Source of the DNA: Helcococcus bovis | Lineage (GTDB): Bacteria > Bacillota > Clostridia > Tissierellales > Peptoniphilaceae | Reading direction: 5' to 3' (one strand) | Assembly: GCF_046035435.1 (NCBI RefSeq) | Contig: NZ_JBFNFH010000008.1 | DNA length: 64,000 nt | The notes under the pieces: model-generated | Told to the model about the DNA's origin: nothing | Databases searched by the model: none | What the model saw: only the letters and a program-made list of their open reading frames with translations | Position numbers and translations under genes: made by a program | Shown: in pieces, positions 10,681 to 19,233 of the stretch | Numbering within the stretch: the first letter of the stretch is position 1 | How the letters are laid out: each line of letters opens with the position of its first letter

Positions 10681-10771
10681 AAGATACAGAGCCATACATG
10701 GTATGGCTCAGTACGTATCTTATATTTGATATTTGGTAAAAGATATTTTAATGAATATCAAATATAAGATA
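10681..10771 (+). promoter_or_regulatory. Two mutually exclusive hairpins in the leader of the basal pilin gene
   Basis: Hairpin 1 pairs 10689-10697 with 10701-10709 (9 bp) and extends with AAGATAC 10681-10687 against GTATCTT 10715-10721. Hairpin 2 is a perfect 18-bp inverted repeat, 10716-10733 with 10754-10771. They share 10716-10721, so the outer stem of hairpin 1 and full hairpin 2 cannot coexist. Hairpin 2 ends just before the SD (ATAGGAG) of the gene at 10788. Neither has a T-run. Attenuation, processing or translational gating are possible roles; this is inference from the fold. Confidence 0.45.
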
Positions 10772-10787
10772 AGTATAGGAGAAAAAA

Positions 10788-12005
10788 ATGTTTAAAAATA
10801 AAATCAAATTTATACGTAGCATAGTAGCATTCATACTGATTTTAGTATTAACTTTTAATGCTAATAATGCATTTGCTGAAAGCGTACTATTAGAAATACA
10901 TGTTGGAAATGATTATGAAGTAAAAAACATTCTTACTGAAAATGAAAAAGCTCGAACATATAAATATTGGGATTTATCAAGAAAATATAGTGTTTCTGAT
11001 GATAGGGTAAAGTTAGGCGACGAGTTGTACAAGATGAGTGATGCACAACTTGATAGTATGTTTCCATCATATGAGGCGGTTGGAAAATATGAAGATGGTA
11101 AAATCTCAATAAGTGGAATTAAGGATGGATTATACTACTTTAGAAGTGTGGCGGAAACAAGGAAATTTAAGTATTTTTCTAGTTTTGTTGCTGAACTTTC
11201 ATCAAGAAAAAGTGAGAAAGTAGAGGTATTTAATAAACATAAAATAATTCCTTTTGAAAATGGAAGGGTAAGACTAATAAAGTCCGATCAATACGGAAAC
11301 AAATTGTCACATGTTGGATTTAAGCTATACGAAATAAAAGATGGTAAAGAAATAGGCGTTCCATTGATTGCTGGATATCAATATGATGAAAATGGAAAAA
11401 AGGATCTAACACTTTATACTGATGAAAAAGGGGAAATCAATGTAATTAATTTACCTTTTGGAAAATATATTTTTAGGGAGGTTGAAGCCTTAAAAGGATA
11501 TTTAGTTAAAAATCCAAATGTTGAATTTACAATTAATTCTGATTCATTGGTTGAAATTAATGTTGAAAATATAAAACCTGAAATAGGAAGATATGAATTC
11601 TTAAAGATTTCTGACGATGCAGAGCAAACAAGACTATCCGGTGCAAAGTTTGAAATTTATAAGCTAGAAAATGGTATTTATGTGCCATTCTTACAAAATG
11701 GACACAATGTTGTGTTAGAATCAGGTGCTGATGGCAAATTTGTACTAGAAAATGCTCCTTATGGAAAATATCAAATTAAGGAAGTTAAAGCACCATCTGG
11801 ATACATTTTATCTACAAATCCAATTGATTTCGAGGTTAACAAGGATTCAGGAAATAAGGTATTGGTAATAAAAAACAAAAAAGATGTTCCACCTACACCA
11901 CCATTCACGGGAGATAGGGGAGTTATGATTTATATAATTTTAGGTATTTTAGCTCTTGTTTTATTTGTGATATTGTATGTAGTTAAGAGGAAGAATAGTA
12001 AATAG
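10788..12005 (+). CDS. Minor (probably basal) pilin with CnaB domains
   Basis: A 405-residue secreted protein with signal peptide 1-30 (cleavage near NAFAES). Two CnaB-type domains lie at about 160-265 (VRLIKSDQYGNKLSHVGFKL, later FREVEALKGY) and 270-365 (FLKISDDAEQTRLSGAKFEI, later IKEVKAPSGY). A proline-rich linker precedes the sorting-like motif PPFTGD, a hydrophobic span and KRKNSK. The motif differs from the TGG type of the two larger pilins and fits a subunit attached to the wall by the housekeeping sortase. Small size and last place among the pilin genes support a basal role. The SD is AGGAG before the ATG. Confidence 0.8.
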   Translation: MFKNKIKFIRSIVAFILILVLTFNANNAFAESVLLEIHVGNDYEVKNILTENEKARTYKYWDLSRKYSVSDDRVKLGDELYKMSDAQLDSMFPSYEAVGKYEDGKISISGIKDGLYYFRSVAETRKFKYFSSFVAELSSRKSEKVEVFNKHKIIPFENGRVRLIKSDQYGNKLSHVGFKLYEIKDGKEIGVPLIAGYQYDENGKKDLTLYTDEKGEINVINLPFGKYIFREVEALKGYLVKNPNVEFTINSDSLVEINVENIKPEIGRYEFLKISDDAEQTRLSGAKFEIYKLENGIYVPFLQNGHNVVLESGADGKFVLENAPYGKYQIKEVKAPSGYILSTNPIDFEVNKDSGNKVLVIKNKKDVPPTPPFTGDRGVMIYIILGILALVLFVILYVVKRKNSK

Positions 12006-12006
12006 T

Positions 12007-12046
12007 AAATAGGAGAATTACAAATTTTGTAACTCTCCTATTTTTA
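12007..12046. terminator. Bidirectional rho-independent terminator after the pilin operon
   Basis: AAATAGGAGA (12007-12016) pairs with TCTCCTATTT (12034-12043), with an inner TTACAAA/TTTGTAA extension and a T-run on the plus side. It lies between the convergent basal pilin gene and the gene at 12044-12835, so it may serve both. Confidence 0.8.
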
Positions 12047-12835
12047 TATTAAATATTTATTTACAAGCAATTTTACTATCTCATTGTCGATATAGGAATT
12101 TGAATTTTCAAAAGTAACAAGTAAATTTTGTCCAAGAATAATCCCATTTTTATAATAGATGTTTATCTTGTCAACAAAATTTTTTACATAGTCTGGATTA
12201 TCCATCATGCCAAAATGCTCCCAATAAATTTCTTTGTTATTTACCGGATTCAAAAATGTAAAATCCGGATTAAAGTTAATTTCTCCGATTTTAATGGGAC
12301 ATTCATATTTGTAAGGAATATTCATTCTATCAAAATAGTCTGCCAAGATCTTTTCTGACTTTGAACGCACTCGCTCCTTTCTGTTTGTTAAAATTAATGG
12401 GGTATTGTTGGTAAAAGGCTTTTTGGTATATGGTTTGTTTAACCATTCATCCTTAAATTGTTTATATGGTGTAACTATTGGATTTATCAATTTTTTCTTT
12501 TCTTTGGATAGTTGGTTATAGATGTGGTCGATACTGGTGTTGGATATAAAACTGTAAGTGCTAGATAATTTTTCGAGTAATTGCTCAAGATAGGTTTGTA
12601 TTTCTTGAATATATTCTTGCTGGGCTAATTTAGGGATTAATTTATCATTTTTCTTTAGATACTTTCTAACCTTCTTTTTAATATTTGTATCAAAGTATTC
12701 GTGATAAAATTGAATCCTGCCATGAGAAGAGGATTCAACTAATCGACCCTGTAAATGCTTGTAATTTTTGACATAGTTGTAATATATAAGATGCTTTTCA
12801 ATTTCTTTTTGAAGCAAAATTTGTAGTTCCTTCAT
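12044..12835 (-). CDS. PD-(D/E)XK nuclease-like hypothetical protein
   Basis: A 263-residue protein of unknown function. The N-terminal half is helical and charged. The C-terminal half (about 160-255) has a PD-(D/E)XK-like layout: RSKSEKILADYF, then NPDFTFL, then EIYWEHFGMMDNPDYVKNF, and a final strand NLLVTFE. Glu of SKSE, Asp of PDF and Glu of YWEH are candidate metal ligands. It has a good SD (AAGGAGG) before the ATG at 12835. It stands alone between the pilin genes and the sortases on the opposite strand, so it is probably not part of pilus assembly. The repeat array at 12915-13145 lies just upstream. Exact substrate unknown. Confidence 0.55.
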   Translation of the reverse strand: MKELQILLQKEIEKHLIYYNYVKNYKHLQGRLVESSSHGRIQFYHEYFDTNIKKKVRKYLKKNDKLIPKLAQQEYIQEIQTYLEQLLEKLSSTYSFISNTSIDHIYNQLSKEKKKLINPIVTPYKQFKDEWLNKPYTKKPFTNNTPLILTNRKERVRSKSEKILADYFDRMNIPYKYECPIKIGEINFNPDFTFLNPVNNKEIYWEHFGMMDNPDYVKNFVDKINIYYKNGIILGQNLLVTFENSNSYIDNEIVKLLVNKYLI

Positions 12836-12914
12836 AATTCCTCCTTTATAAAATTATGCCAGAAATGGAAGAAAATGTTAATGTCAATTTTGTTACATTT
12901 TTTTAATATTTAAA

Positions 12915-13145
12915 AGCAGACAAATATCTGAAATTTGGGGATTCTGTCCGTAAAATTTTGAAGTTTTCTTTGGAATGAGCAGACAAAAAGCTTATATTCG
13001 CTATTTTTGTCCGTAAATTTTAAGTAGGAATGTAAATTAGATTGCTAAAAGCAGATGAAATCAATGAAATTGGACATTTTGTCCGTAAAATTAGGTGAGA
13101 AGAGCAGATAAAAGTCTTAAAAATTGGGATTTCATCCGTAAAATA
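12915..13145. repeat. Array of four 43-nt units with pairing ends and variable middles
   Basis: Units at 12915-12957, 12978-13020, 13050-13092 and 13103-13145 have the same length. Each begins AGCAGA(C/T)(A/G)AA, has about 20 variable bases, and ends (T/C)(G/A)TCCGTAAA. Gaps between units are 20, 29 and 10 bases. The ends can pair: GACAAAAA/TTTTTGTC in unit 2, and GAT/ATC in unit 4 replacing GAC/GTC, which is a compensating change. No ORF is implied because 43 is not a multiple of three. The rest of the 12836-13353 gap holds only the terminator below. Confidence 0.65.
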
Positions 13146-13198
13146 TTCGTAAATAGGGGCAAAACTTTTCGCATTAAAAGTTGCTGAATTTGCAGATA

Positions 13199-13305
13199 TA
13201 TAAAAACGCCGAGCAAAGTTGTTCCCAAGGGCAACTTAGCTCGGCACCTTATTTAAATCTATAACTTATGTTATCGCTAATGTCCTAAGGGCAACTTAGC
13301 TCGGA
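13199..13305 (-). terminator. Terminator-like hairpin with a partial second copy
   Basis: GCCGAGC (13208-13214) pairs with GCTCGGC (13239-13245), with AAGTTG/CAACTT and CCC/GGG inside. Read on the minus strand the stem is followed by GTTTTTATAT, so it fits as terminator of the regulator gene at 13354-14732. Its right half (CTAAGGGCAACTTAGCTCGG) is repeated at about 13285-13304, before TTTTATTT on the plus strand. Confidence 0.65.
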
Positions 13306-13353
13306 TTTTATTTAACTAAATTACAATAAGCTAGAACTGACCTTCTCAAAAAT

Positions 13354-14732
13354 TTAATACTCTTCATCATTATCAATTAGCGATCTTTTATTTATCATTA
13401 GTGATATAGTTTCTGATATTGAAAGGTAATCTTTCATGGTTGAATTTTCATGAATGTAAATCCAAGGTTTTGTCATATTTTCTGGTGGATTGAAATCAGC
13501 TATAATAAGTTCGTAGTCGATATTTTCAAGATGTTCTAGATTTAGTACGTTTTCTGTGTAAAGATGAGTGTCTAATATTAATTTGAAATATAGGTCAAGT
13601 TGACTTTTTATACTATTTGCATGATAAGCGTTAAAGCGGCTAAGTATTAAGGTTTTTAATCTGCTTTTTTTTGAAAATAGTTGAGGGATTAGGTCCTTCC
13701 ATGTTGTAATCAAGATATATGTTAAGTGATTTATTTTAAAATGCTTTGCAACTCCATTGATTTGAAGGAGTAGATTTTGAGTGTATTCCTCAACTTCTTT
13801 AGCAAACGTTGGAAATACTTGTTTTATTTGTGTTACGTAAAAATCATTTCTATTATATACGATATAGTTTATGTTTATATTACTGTTGTATAAAATAGTC
13901 CCGTTGTGAATACGAATGATTAATTCATCTAAATTTTCAAGATTTAGATGGAGTTTTTTTCTTATTCTATCTGTTTCTGTTAAACTTTTTAGTAATGAAG
14001 TAGAAATTGATTGTACATGCTTAGATTTCTCAATCATTTCCTTAAAAGTGAAGACGAAGTCTTTACCTAAGTAATTGTAAAATAGTTCAATCAAGTTATC
14101 TTCATTTAATTCTGTATTAAATTTATTAAAAAAGTCATTAAAAGGTTTAGAGTTTATGTACCTTTGCAATGAGTCTGAATCAATATTATCTTTATTTAGA
14201 TTTTTTATTACAAATCCCTTGCTTTTTATTCTTGTGAAATTTACAGCGCAGACAAGAGGCATAACTTCCAATAAAAAATATACAAATTCTGCATTGTTAA
14301 TATTGTAAAATTCTACAATCATATCTTGAAAACTGGATCTTTTAATTTTTTTAAAAGGCCACTCGTTATAGGCATATTTTTCCTTAAATAATTGAACAAA
14401 AAAGTTTCTTATATTTCTTTCATCACCCTTGAAATCAAGATTTTTTGTATCAACTTCAAATCCGTAATATTTTTTAGAAATTGTATTGAATTTATTTATA
14501 ATTCTATAAGTGGTTGAAACACTCAAGTAAGAATGATTTGCTAATTCTTCCAATGAATAGTAAGAATGTCTTAATATATCTGATTCATAGTTACAATATC
14601 TTTTTTTATTGTAGAGTCTTTGATATCCAATTCAATTAATATTTTGTTTTTATTTACAGTGTTTGAATACATATGTAGCAATTTTATAATTTCAATGTGT
14701 CTAAGTGTTGATTTGCTAAATAAATTATTCAT
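13354..14732 (-). pseudogene. RofA/Mga-like regulator, broken by internal deletion and frameshift
   Basis: The original start is the ATG at 14732 with SD AAGGAG. It encodes the first HTH (MNNLFSKSTLRHIEIIKLLH, later DSTIKKDIVTMN) and then hits a stop about 50 codons in. The reading continues in another frame as ILRHSYYSLEELANHSYLSV (second HTH), then a 400-residue body ending at 13354. Compared with the intact relative at 1-1025, about 45 residues between the two HTHs are missing, and a run of seven A (14602-14608) lies near the break. The longest frame alone would start at a TTG (14553) without the first HTH. The gene is divergent from the sortases, so it probably once regulated them or the pilins. 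Programmed or phase-variable frameshifting is possible but a decayed gene is simpler. Confidence 0.65.
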
Positions 14733-14837
14733 AGTTTTCTCCTTAATTTATTCTTGTGCAATTATTATAAATTAAAAAAAATAAATGTGAATAGAAAATT
14801 ATTACATTATTGTAAGATAGTCATTTCCTATGTTTTA

Positions 14838-14846
14838 TGGTATAAT
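14838..14846 (+). promoter_or_regulatory. Extended -10 promoter of the sortase pair
   Basis: TGGTATAAT is an extended -10 element 38 bases before the GTG start of the first sortase. No good -35 is visible at normal spacing, as is common with TGn promoters. Confidence 0.55.
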
Positions 14847-14883
14847 ATATAAATATGTAAATTTATAAAAAAGGGAAAATATA

Positions 14884-15804
14884 GTGAAAAAAAAGAAAAA
14901 AAAATTAGTGTCAAATTTGATAATCATGTTTATATTTTTGGTAGGATTATTAGTTTTATCGTATCCAATAATTTCAAGAATATATTATCGAATAGAAGCG
15001 AATGAACAGATTAAAGATTTTGACAATGAAAAGAAAAACTTATCAAACGAAGAAGTTGATAGAAGAATGAAATTAGCTAGAGCATTCAATGATTCTCTTA
15101 TAAATAATGTTGATCATGACCCTTATGACAAAAAGTTGAAAAGGGAAGGTCGTCAAGAATATGCGAGAATGTTGGAAATCCATGAGAGAATGGGGCACGT
15201 AGAAATACCTAAAATAGATACTGATATTCCTATTTATGCAGGTACTACAGAAACTGTGCTTCAGATTGGAGCGGGTCATTTAGAAGGGACATCACTTCCA
15301 GTTGGAGGAAATAGCACACATACTGTTATTACTGCACATAGTGGATTACCAACAGCAAGATTATTTTCAGATTTGAAGAGTCTTGAAATTGGTGATAAAT
15401 TCTACATTCATAATATTAAGGAAACATTGGCTTATCAAGTAGATCAGATTAAAGTTATAGATCCATCTAATTTTTCTGATTTATTGATTTCTCCGGGGCA
15501 TGATTATGCTACATTATTGACATGTACACCAATTATGATAAATACTCATAGATTGTTGGTTAGAGGCCACAGAGTACCATATGTGCCAGCGGTAGAAGAA
15601 AAGGTTATTGCAGAGCAGGCAGCAAGCCACATGTATAGATATTTATTCTATGGATCATTGTTATTAATATTTATATTGATTATATTAATATTCTTATTAA
15701 GAAAAAAGAAAAAACAAGCTGAAAAGAAATTAAAATTATTAAATGAAAATATTGAAAAATTAGAAAATTCCAATGAGGTAGTATCAAATGAAGAAAGCGA
15801 ATAA
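14884..15804 (+). CDS. srtC: Class C (pilin-polymerising) sortase 1
   Basis: A 306-residue membrane cysteine transpeptidase that joins pilin subunits. Start is GTG with a GGGA-type SD. It has an N-terminal membrane anchor (about 8-28), the lid motif DPY at 79-81, catalytic His152 (TAHSG), Cys214 (LLTCTP), Arg227 (LLVRGHR), and a C-terminal hydrophobic span (about 246-270) followed by a basic tail. The lid and second span are class C hallmarks. The second sortase starts inside its 3' end (17-base overlap). Codons 2-7 include A8 and A9 tracts, a possible slippage site. Confidence 0.9.
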   Translation: MKKKKKKLVSNLIIMFIFLVGLLVLSYPIISRIYYRIEANEQIKDFDNEKKNLSNEEVDRRMKLARAFNDSLINNVDHDPYDKKLKREGRQEYARMLEIHERMGHVEIPKIDTDIPIYAGTTETVLQIGAGHLEGTSLPVGGNSTHTVITAHSGLPTARLFSDLKSLEIGDKFYIHNIKETLAYQVDQIKVIDPSNFSDLLISPGHDYATLLTCTPIMINTHRLLVRGHRVPYVPAVEEKVIAEQAASHMYRYLFYGSLLLIFILIILIFLLRKKKKQAEKKLKLLNENIEKLENSNEVVSNEESE

Positions 15805-16645
15805 AAGAAAGATAATATTTTATTTCTTATTTGTATTGGGCTTGATGATTTCAAGTTATCCTTTTATTTCTCAGTGGTATTACAGAATAGAAGCGAATGA
15901 GGAAATTAGAAAATTTAATCGAAAAATTAGTGAAATGGACCCTAAAGATATAGAAAAGCGTTTGGAGTTGGCGAGGGCATATAACTCAACATTGAAGACT
16001 TCAACATTAGTTGACCCTTACTCTAAAAAACAAAAAGAGGAAGGGGTTAAAGCTTATGCAAATATGTTGAAAGTTCAAGAGAAAATAGGTTATATTGATA
16101 TACCAAAAATAGGGGAAAGTTTACCTATTTATGCAGGTACTTCAGAAAGTATTTTACAAAAAGGAGCAGGTCATTTGGAAGGTACATCTCTTCCTGTAGG
16201 GGGAGAAAATACTCATTCAGTAATAACTGCGCATTGTGGGCTTCCTACGGCAAAGTTATTTACTGATTTGGATAAGATGAAAAAGGGGGATAAATTTTAC
16301 ATTCATGTACTAAATCAAGTATTAGCTTATGAAGTAGATCAAATTTTAACTGTAGAGCCTACAAATTTTGAACCTGTTTTAGTTCAACCAAATAAGGATT
16401 ATGTTACATTACTAACTTGTACACCATATATGGTAAATTCACATAGACTTTTAGTTAGAGGACATCGTGTTCCATATGTTTCTGCAATTGATGATGGTAT
16501 TATGAATGATGCAAAACCAAAGGATAATTACAAGATATATTTGATTATTTCTGTATTATTTATATTAATTTTACTTTGGTATATTTATAAAAAGAGAAAA
16601 GAAATAAGAAAAATTAATAGTGAATTAAAAGAGAAGAATCTGTAG
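15788..16645 (+). CDS. srtC: Class C (pilin-polymerising) sortase 2
   Basis: A 285-residue paralogue of the preceding gene, translated from an ATG that overlaps it. Layout is the same: membrane anchor near 6-26, lid motif DPYSKKQ, His149 (TAHCG), Cys211 (LLTCTP), Arg224, then a C-terminal span and lysine-rich tail. An extra Cys directly follows the catalytic His. Two tandem pilin sortases are common in streptococcal-type islands, where they divide or share the subunits. Which one takes the tip, backbone or basal subunit cannot be read from sequence. Confidence 0.9.
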   Translation: MKKANKRKIIFYFLFVLGLMISSYPFISQWYYRIEANEEIRKFNRKISEMDPKDIEKRLELARAYNSTLKTSTLVDPYSKKQKEEGVKAYANMLKVQEKIGYIDIPKIGESLPIYAGTSESILQKGAGHLEGTSLPVGGENTHSVITAHCGLPTAKLFTDLDKMKKGDKFYIHVLNQVLAYEVDQILTVEPTNFEPVLVQPNKDYVTLLTCTPYMVNSHRLLVRGHRVPYVSAIDDGIMNDAKPKDNYKIYLIISVLFILILLWYIYKKRKEIRKINSELKEKNL

Positions 16646-16670
16646 TAGAAATATTACAGATTTTTTATTT
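16637..16670 (+). terminator. Terminator of the sortase operon
   Basis: AATCTGTA (16637-16644) pairs with TACAGATT (16655-16662), followed by TTTTATTTTT. It overlaps the last codons of the second sortase. Confidence 0.75.
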
Positions 16671-16676
16671 TTGAGA

Positions 16677-16685
16677 TGATATAAT
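16677..16685 (+). promoter_or_regulatory. Extended -10 promoter of the PTS-nanE operon
   Basis: TGATATAAT is an extended -10 element 31 bases before the PTS gene. The SD AAAGGAGG follows. Confidence 0.5.
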
Positions 16686-16715
16686 ATAATTAACAAAAAT
16701 ATAAAGGAGGAAATT

Positions 16716-18215
16716 ATGTTTAAGTATTTACAAAAAATAGGTAAAGCATTTATGTTGCCGATAGCGTTGCTACCAGCTGCTGGGTTGTTACTAGGTATTG
16801 GTGGGGCATTTACAGCCGAAGCAACAGTAAAGGCTTATCCTATTTTACAAAATCAGGCGTTGCAAGCAATATTTAAAGTTATGAATGCTGCGGGTGCTGT
16901 AGTATTTAGCAATCTAGCATTATTACTATGTATAGGTTTAATGGTTGGATTGGCTAAGAGAGAAAAGGGTGTTGCCGCATTGGCAGGGGCAGTTGGTTTC
17001 TTAATCATGAATGGTACAATTGCTGTACTTATTTCAATTTTTAATCCAGAAATCAAGAGCATAGATACAGGTGTTGTAGGAGCTATATTTGTGGGGTTAG
17101 TCGCAGTTTATTTACATAATAAATATCACAATATCCAATTACCACAAATTTTAGGGTTCTTTGGTGGGTCAAGATTTGTGCCAATTGCTACATCATTCGT
17201 TTCAATATTTATTGGGGTATTTTTCTATTTAGCATGGCCACCACTACAAGGATTGCTAATATCTTCAGGACATAGCATTGCGAAATTAGGACCAATTGGA
17301 ACATTCTTCTATGGTTTCTTAATGAGACTTTGTGGAGCTGTAGGGTTACACCACATGATTTATCCATTGTTTTGGTATACAGAACTAGGTGGTGTTGAAA
17401 TGGTTCAAGGGGCACAAATTGCTGGTGCTCAAAAGATATTCTTTGCACAATTAGCAGATCCAAATCATATTGGATTATTTACAGAAGGTACAAGATTCTT
17501 TGCAGGAAGATTTTCAACAATGATGTTTGGTTTGCCGGCAGCATGTTTGGCAATGTATCACTGTGTTGCGCCTTCAAAGAGAAAGAAATATACAGGTGTA
17601 TTTTTAGGTGTTGCTTTAACATCATTCATCACAGGTATTACAGAACCAATTGAATTTATGTTCTTATTTGTTCAACCTTTATTATATGTATTCCACGCAT
17701 TCTTGGATGGGGTATCATTCTTAATAGCTGATTTAATCAATATTAACATTGGTAACACATTCTCAGGTGGGGTAATCGACTTTACCTTATTTGGTATTTT
17801 ACAAGGAAATGCAAAGACAAATTGGTTATTACAAATTCCATTTGGTTTAATTTGGGCGGCATTGTATTATGTATCGTTTAGATTTGCAATTATTAAATTT
17901 AATATTATGACCCCTGGTAGAGGAGAAGAATCGGAAGATGAAGAAATTACAGTTCAAAGTAAATCTTCAATTCATGATGAAGCTGTTAAAGTTTTAGAAG
18001 CGTTGGGTGGAGCTGAAAATATAGAGGATATTGATGCATGTATTACAAGACTTAGAGTAAGTATAAAAGATTCTGAAAAAGTTGATAAGGAATCCTTGAA
18101 GAAAATAGGTGCTACAGCTGTTTTAGATGTTAAAGGTGGTTTGCAAGCAATTTATGGTGCTAAGGCAATTTTATATAAAAATGAAATCAGCAACATGATG
18201 GGCTTGGAAGACTAA
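16716..18215 (+). CDS. PTS EIICB, glucose/N-acetylglucosamine family
   Basis: A 499-residue membrane permease that imports and phosphorylates a sugar using phospho-EIIA. Residues 1-390 are the EIIC domain, opening with FKYLQKIGKAFMLPIALLPA and carrying the family motif GITEPIEF. After an acidic linker (EESEDEE) the EIIB domain (about 420-495) contains the phospho-acceptor Cys442 in DACITRLRVSI. There is no EIIA domain, so a separate EIIA must serve it. The next gene, 11 bases downstream, is nanE, which suggests N-acetylmannosamine or another amino sugar as substrate; glucose or GlcNAc cannot be excluded. Confidence 0.85.
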   Translation: MFKYLQKIGKAFMLPIALLPAAGLLLGIGGAFTAEATVKAYPILQNQALQAIFKVMNAAGAVVFSNLALLLCIGLMVGLAKREKGVAALAGAVGFLIMNGTIAVLISIFNPEIKSIDTGVVGAIFVGLVAVYLHNKYHNIQLPQILGFFGGSRFVPIATSFVSIFIGVFFYLAWPPLQGLLISSGHSIAKLGPIGTFFYGFLMRLCGAVGLHHMIYPLFWYTELGGVEMVQGAQIAGAQKIFFAQLADPNHIGLFTEGTRFFAGRFSTMMFGLPAACLAMYHCVAPSKRKKYTGVFLGVALTSFITGITEPIEFMFLFVQPLLYVFHAFLDGVSFLIADLININIGNTFSGGVIDFTLFGILQGNAKTNWLLQIPFGLIWAALYYVSFRFAIIKFNIMTPGRGEESEDEEITVQSKSSIHDEAVKVLEALGGAENIEDIDACITRLRVSIKDSEKVDKESLKKIGATAVLDVKGGLQAIYGAKAILYKNEISNMMGLED

Positions 18216-18226
18216 TAGGAGTAAAA

Positions 18227-18892
18227 ATGTTAGAAAAATTAAGAGGAAAGTTAATTGTTTCATGTCAGGCACTTCCTGAAGAGCCATTACATTCTAGCTT
18301 TATTATGGGGAGAATGGCACTAGCTGCAAAGCAAGGTGGTGCAGCAGGAATAAGAGCTCAATCAGTTGAAGATATTAATGAAATTTCAAAAGTTATAGAT
18401 TTGCCAATCATAGGGATTATCAAAAAAGTATATCCCGATTCACCAATTCACATTACTGCAAGTAGAAAAGAAGTGGAAGATTTGCTTACAACAAAATGTG
18501 AAATTATCGCACTTGATGCAACTCCAAGACCTCGTCCAAATGGTGACAAACTAGAAGATTTACTAAAAATAATTCATGATAATGGCAGACTTGCAATGGC
18601 AGACTGCTCAACTTATGAAGAATGTATCGAAGCTGATAAAATGGGATTCGATATTGTATCCACCACACTTTTTGGATATACTCCATATTCGGTAAAATTG
18701 GTTGGTCCAGACTTTGAAACTACAAAGAAAATTGTTGAAAATGTTAATGCTTTCGTAATTGCAGAGGGTAAAATCAACACTCCTGAAGACTTGAAAAAAG
18801 TCTATGAATATTGCAAAGTAGATAGTGCTGTTGTAGGTACTGCAATTACAAGACCTCAAGACATTACTAAGACATTCACAAGAGTTTTATAA
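18227..18892 (+). CDS. nanE: N-acetylmannosamine-6-phosphate 2-epimerase
   Basis: A 221-residue TIM-barrel enzyme converting ManNAc-6-P to GlcNAc-6-P. Family motifs are clear: LIVSCQALPEEPLHSSFIM at the N-terminus, GAAGIRAQ, IGIIKKVY, IALDATPRPRPNG with the catalytic region, MADCSTYEE, DIVSTTLFGYT, FVIAEGKINTPED and AVVGTAITRP. It follows the EIICB gene closely. With an imported amino sugar arriving as the 6-phosphate, this epimerase would feed GlcNAc-6-P catabolism; the nag genes are not in this window. The stop codon overlaps the next ATG (TAATG). Confidence 0.95.
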   Translation: MLEKLRGKLIVSCQALPEEPLHSSFIMGRMALAAKQGGAAGIRAQSVEDINEISKVIDLPIIGIIKKVYPDSPIHITASRKEVEDLLTTKCEIIALDATPRPRPNGDKLEDLLKIIHDNGRLAMADCSTYEECIEADKMGFDIVSTTLFGYTPYSVKLVGPDFETTKKIVENVNAFVIAEGKINTPEDLKKVYEYCKVDSAVVGTAITRPQDITKTFTRVL

Positions 18893-19170
18893 TGCACCCC
18901 TACATTTTATATTATCTATTTGTCATAAATTTACTTGCAATTTTAGTCACAGCTTATGACAAGACTGCAAGTAAGTATTTCACTAGAAATAGAGTTAGGG
19001 AAAGTGTACTTTTATTGATTTCAGCTCTTGGAGGATCAATAATTATGTACGTTACAATGAAATTAATTAGACACAAGACTAAAAATAAAAAATTTATTTT
19101 AGGGATACCGATGATTATAATATTTCAGATTTTAGTAGGAATATTTTTGATTACACAAAAAGTCCTATGA
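18892..19170 (+). CDS. DUF1294 family small membrane protein
   Basis: A 92-residue membrane protein with three hydrophobic stretches (about 4-20, 41-58 and 68-88). The signature AYDKTASKYFTRNRVRESVLL, then a Gly-rich ALGGSIIMY and KLIRHKTKNKKF, is typical of DUF1294. Function unknown. It is translationally coupled to nanE through a one-base stop/start overlap, but the family is found in many contexts, so a sugar role is not implied. Confidence 0.85.
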   Translation: MHPYILYYLFVINLLAILVTAYDKTASKYFTRNRVRESVLLLISALGGSIIMYVTMKLIRHKTKNKKFILGIPMIIIFQILVGIFLITQKVL

Positions 19171-19215
19171 CTTTTGCAACTTTTACTGCAAAAGTCATAG
19201 GACTTTTGTTTTGAA
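19158..19215. terminator. Strong bidirectional terminator
   Basis: A perfect 21-bp inverted repeat, 19158-19178 with 19187-19207, with an 8-base loop and flanking A and T runs. It ends the PTS-nanE operon and can also stop the convergent channel gene. Confidence 0.9.
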
Positions 19216-19233
19216 ATATTTTTATAATTTATT

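Noticed and set aside
12915..13145. CRISPR array
   Set aside because: Conserved parts flank the variable part within each unit, spacings between units are irregular, and no cas genes are near.
13354..14553. A 399-residue regulator starting at TTG 14553
   Set aside because: The real start with SD and first HTH is at 14732 in another frame; the gene is better read as broken.
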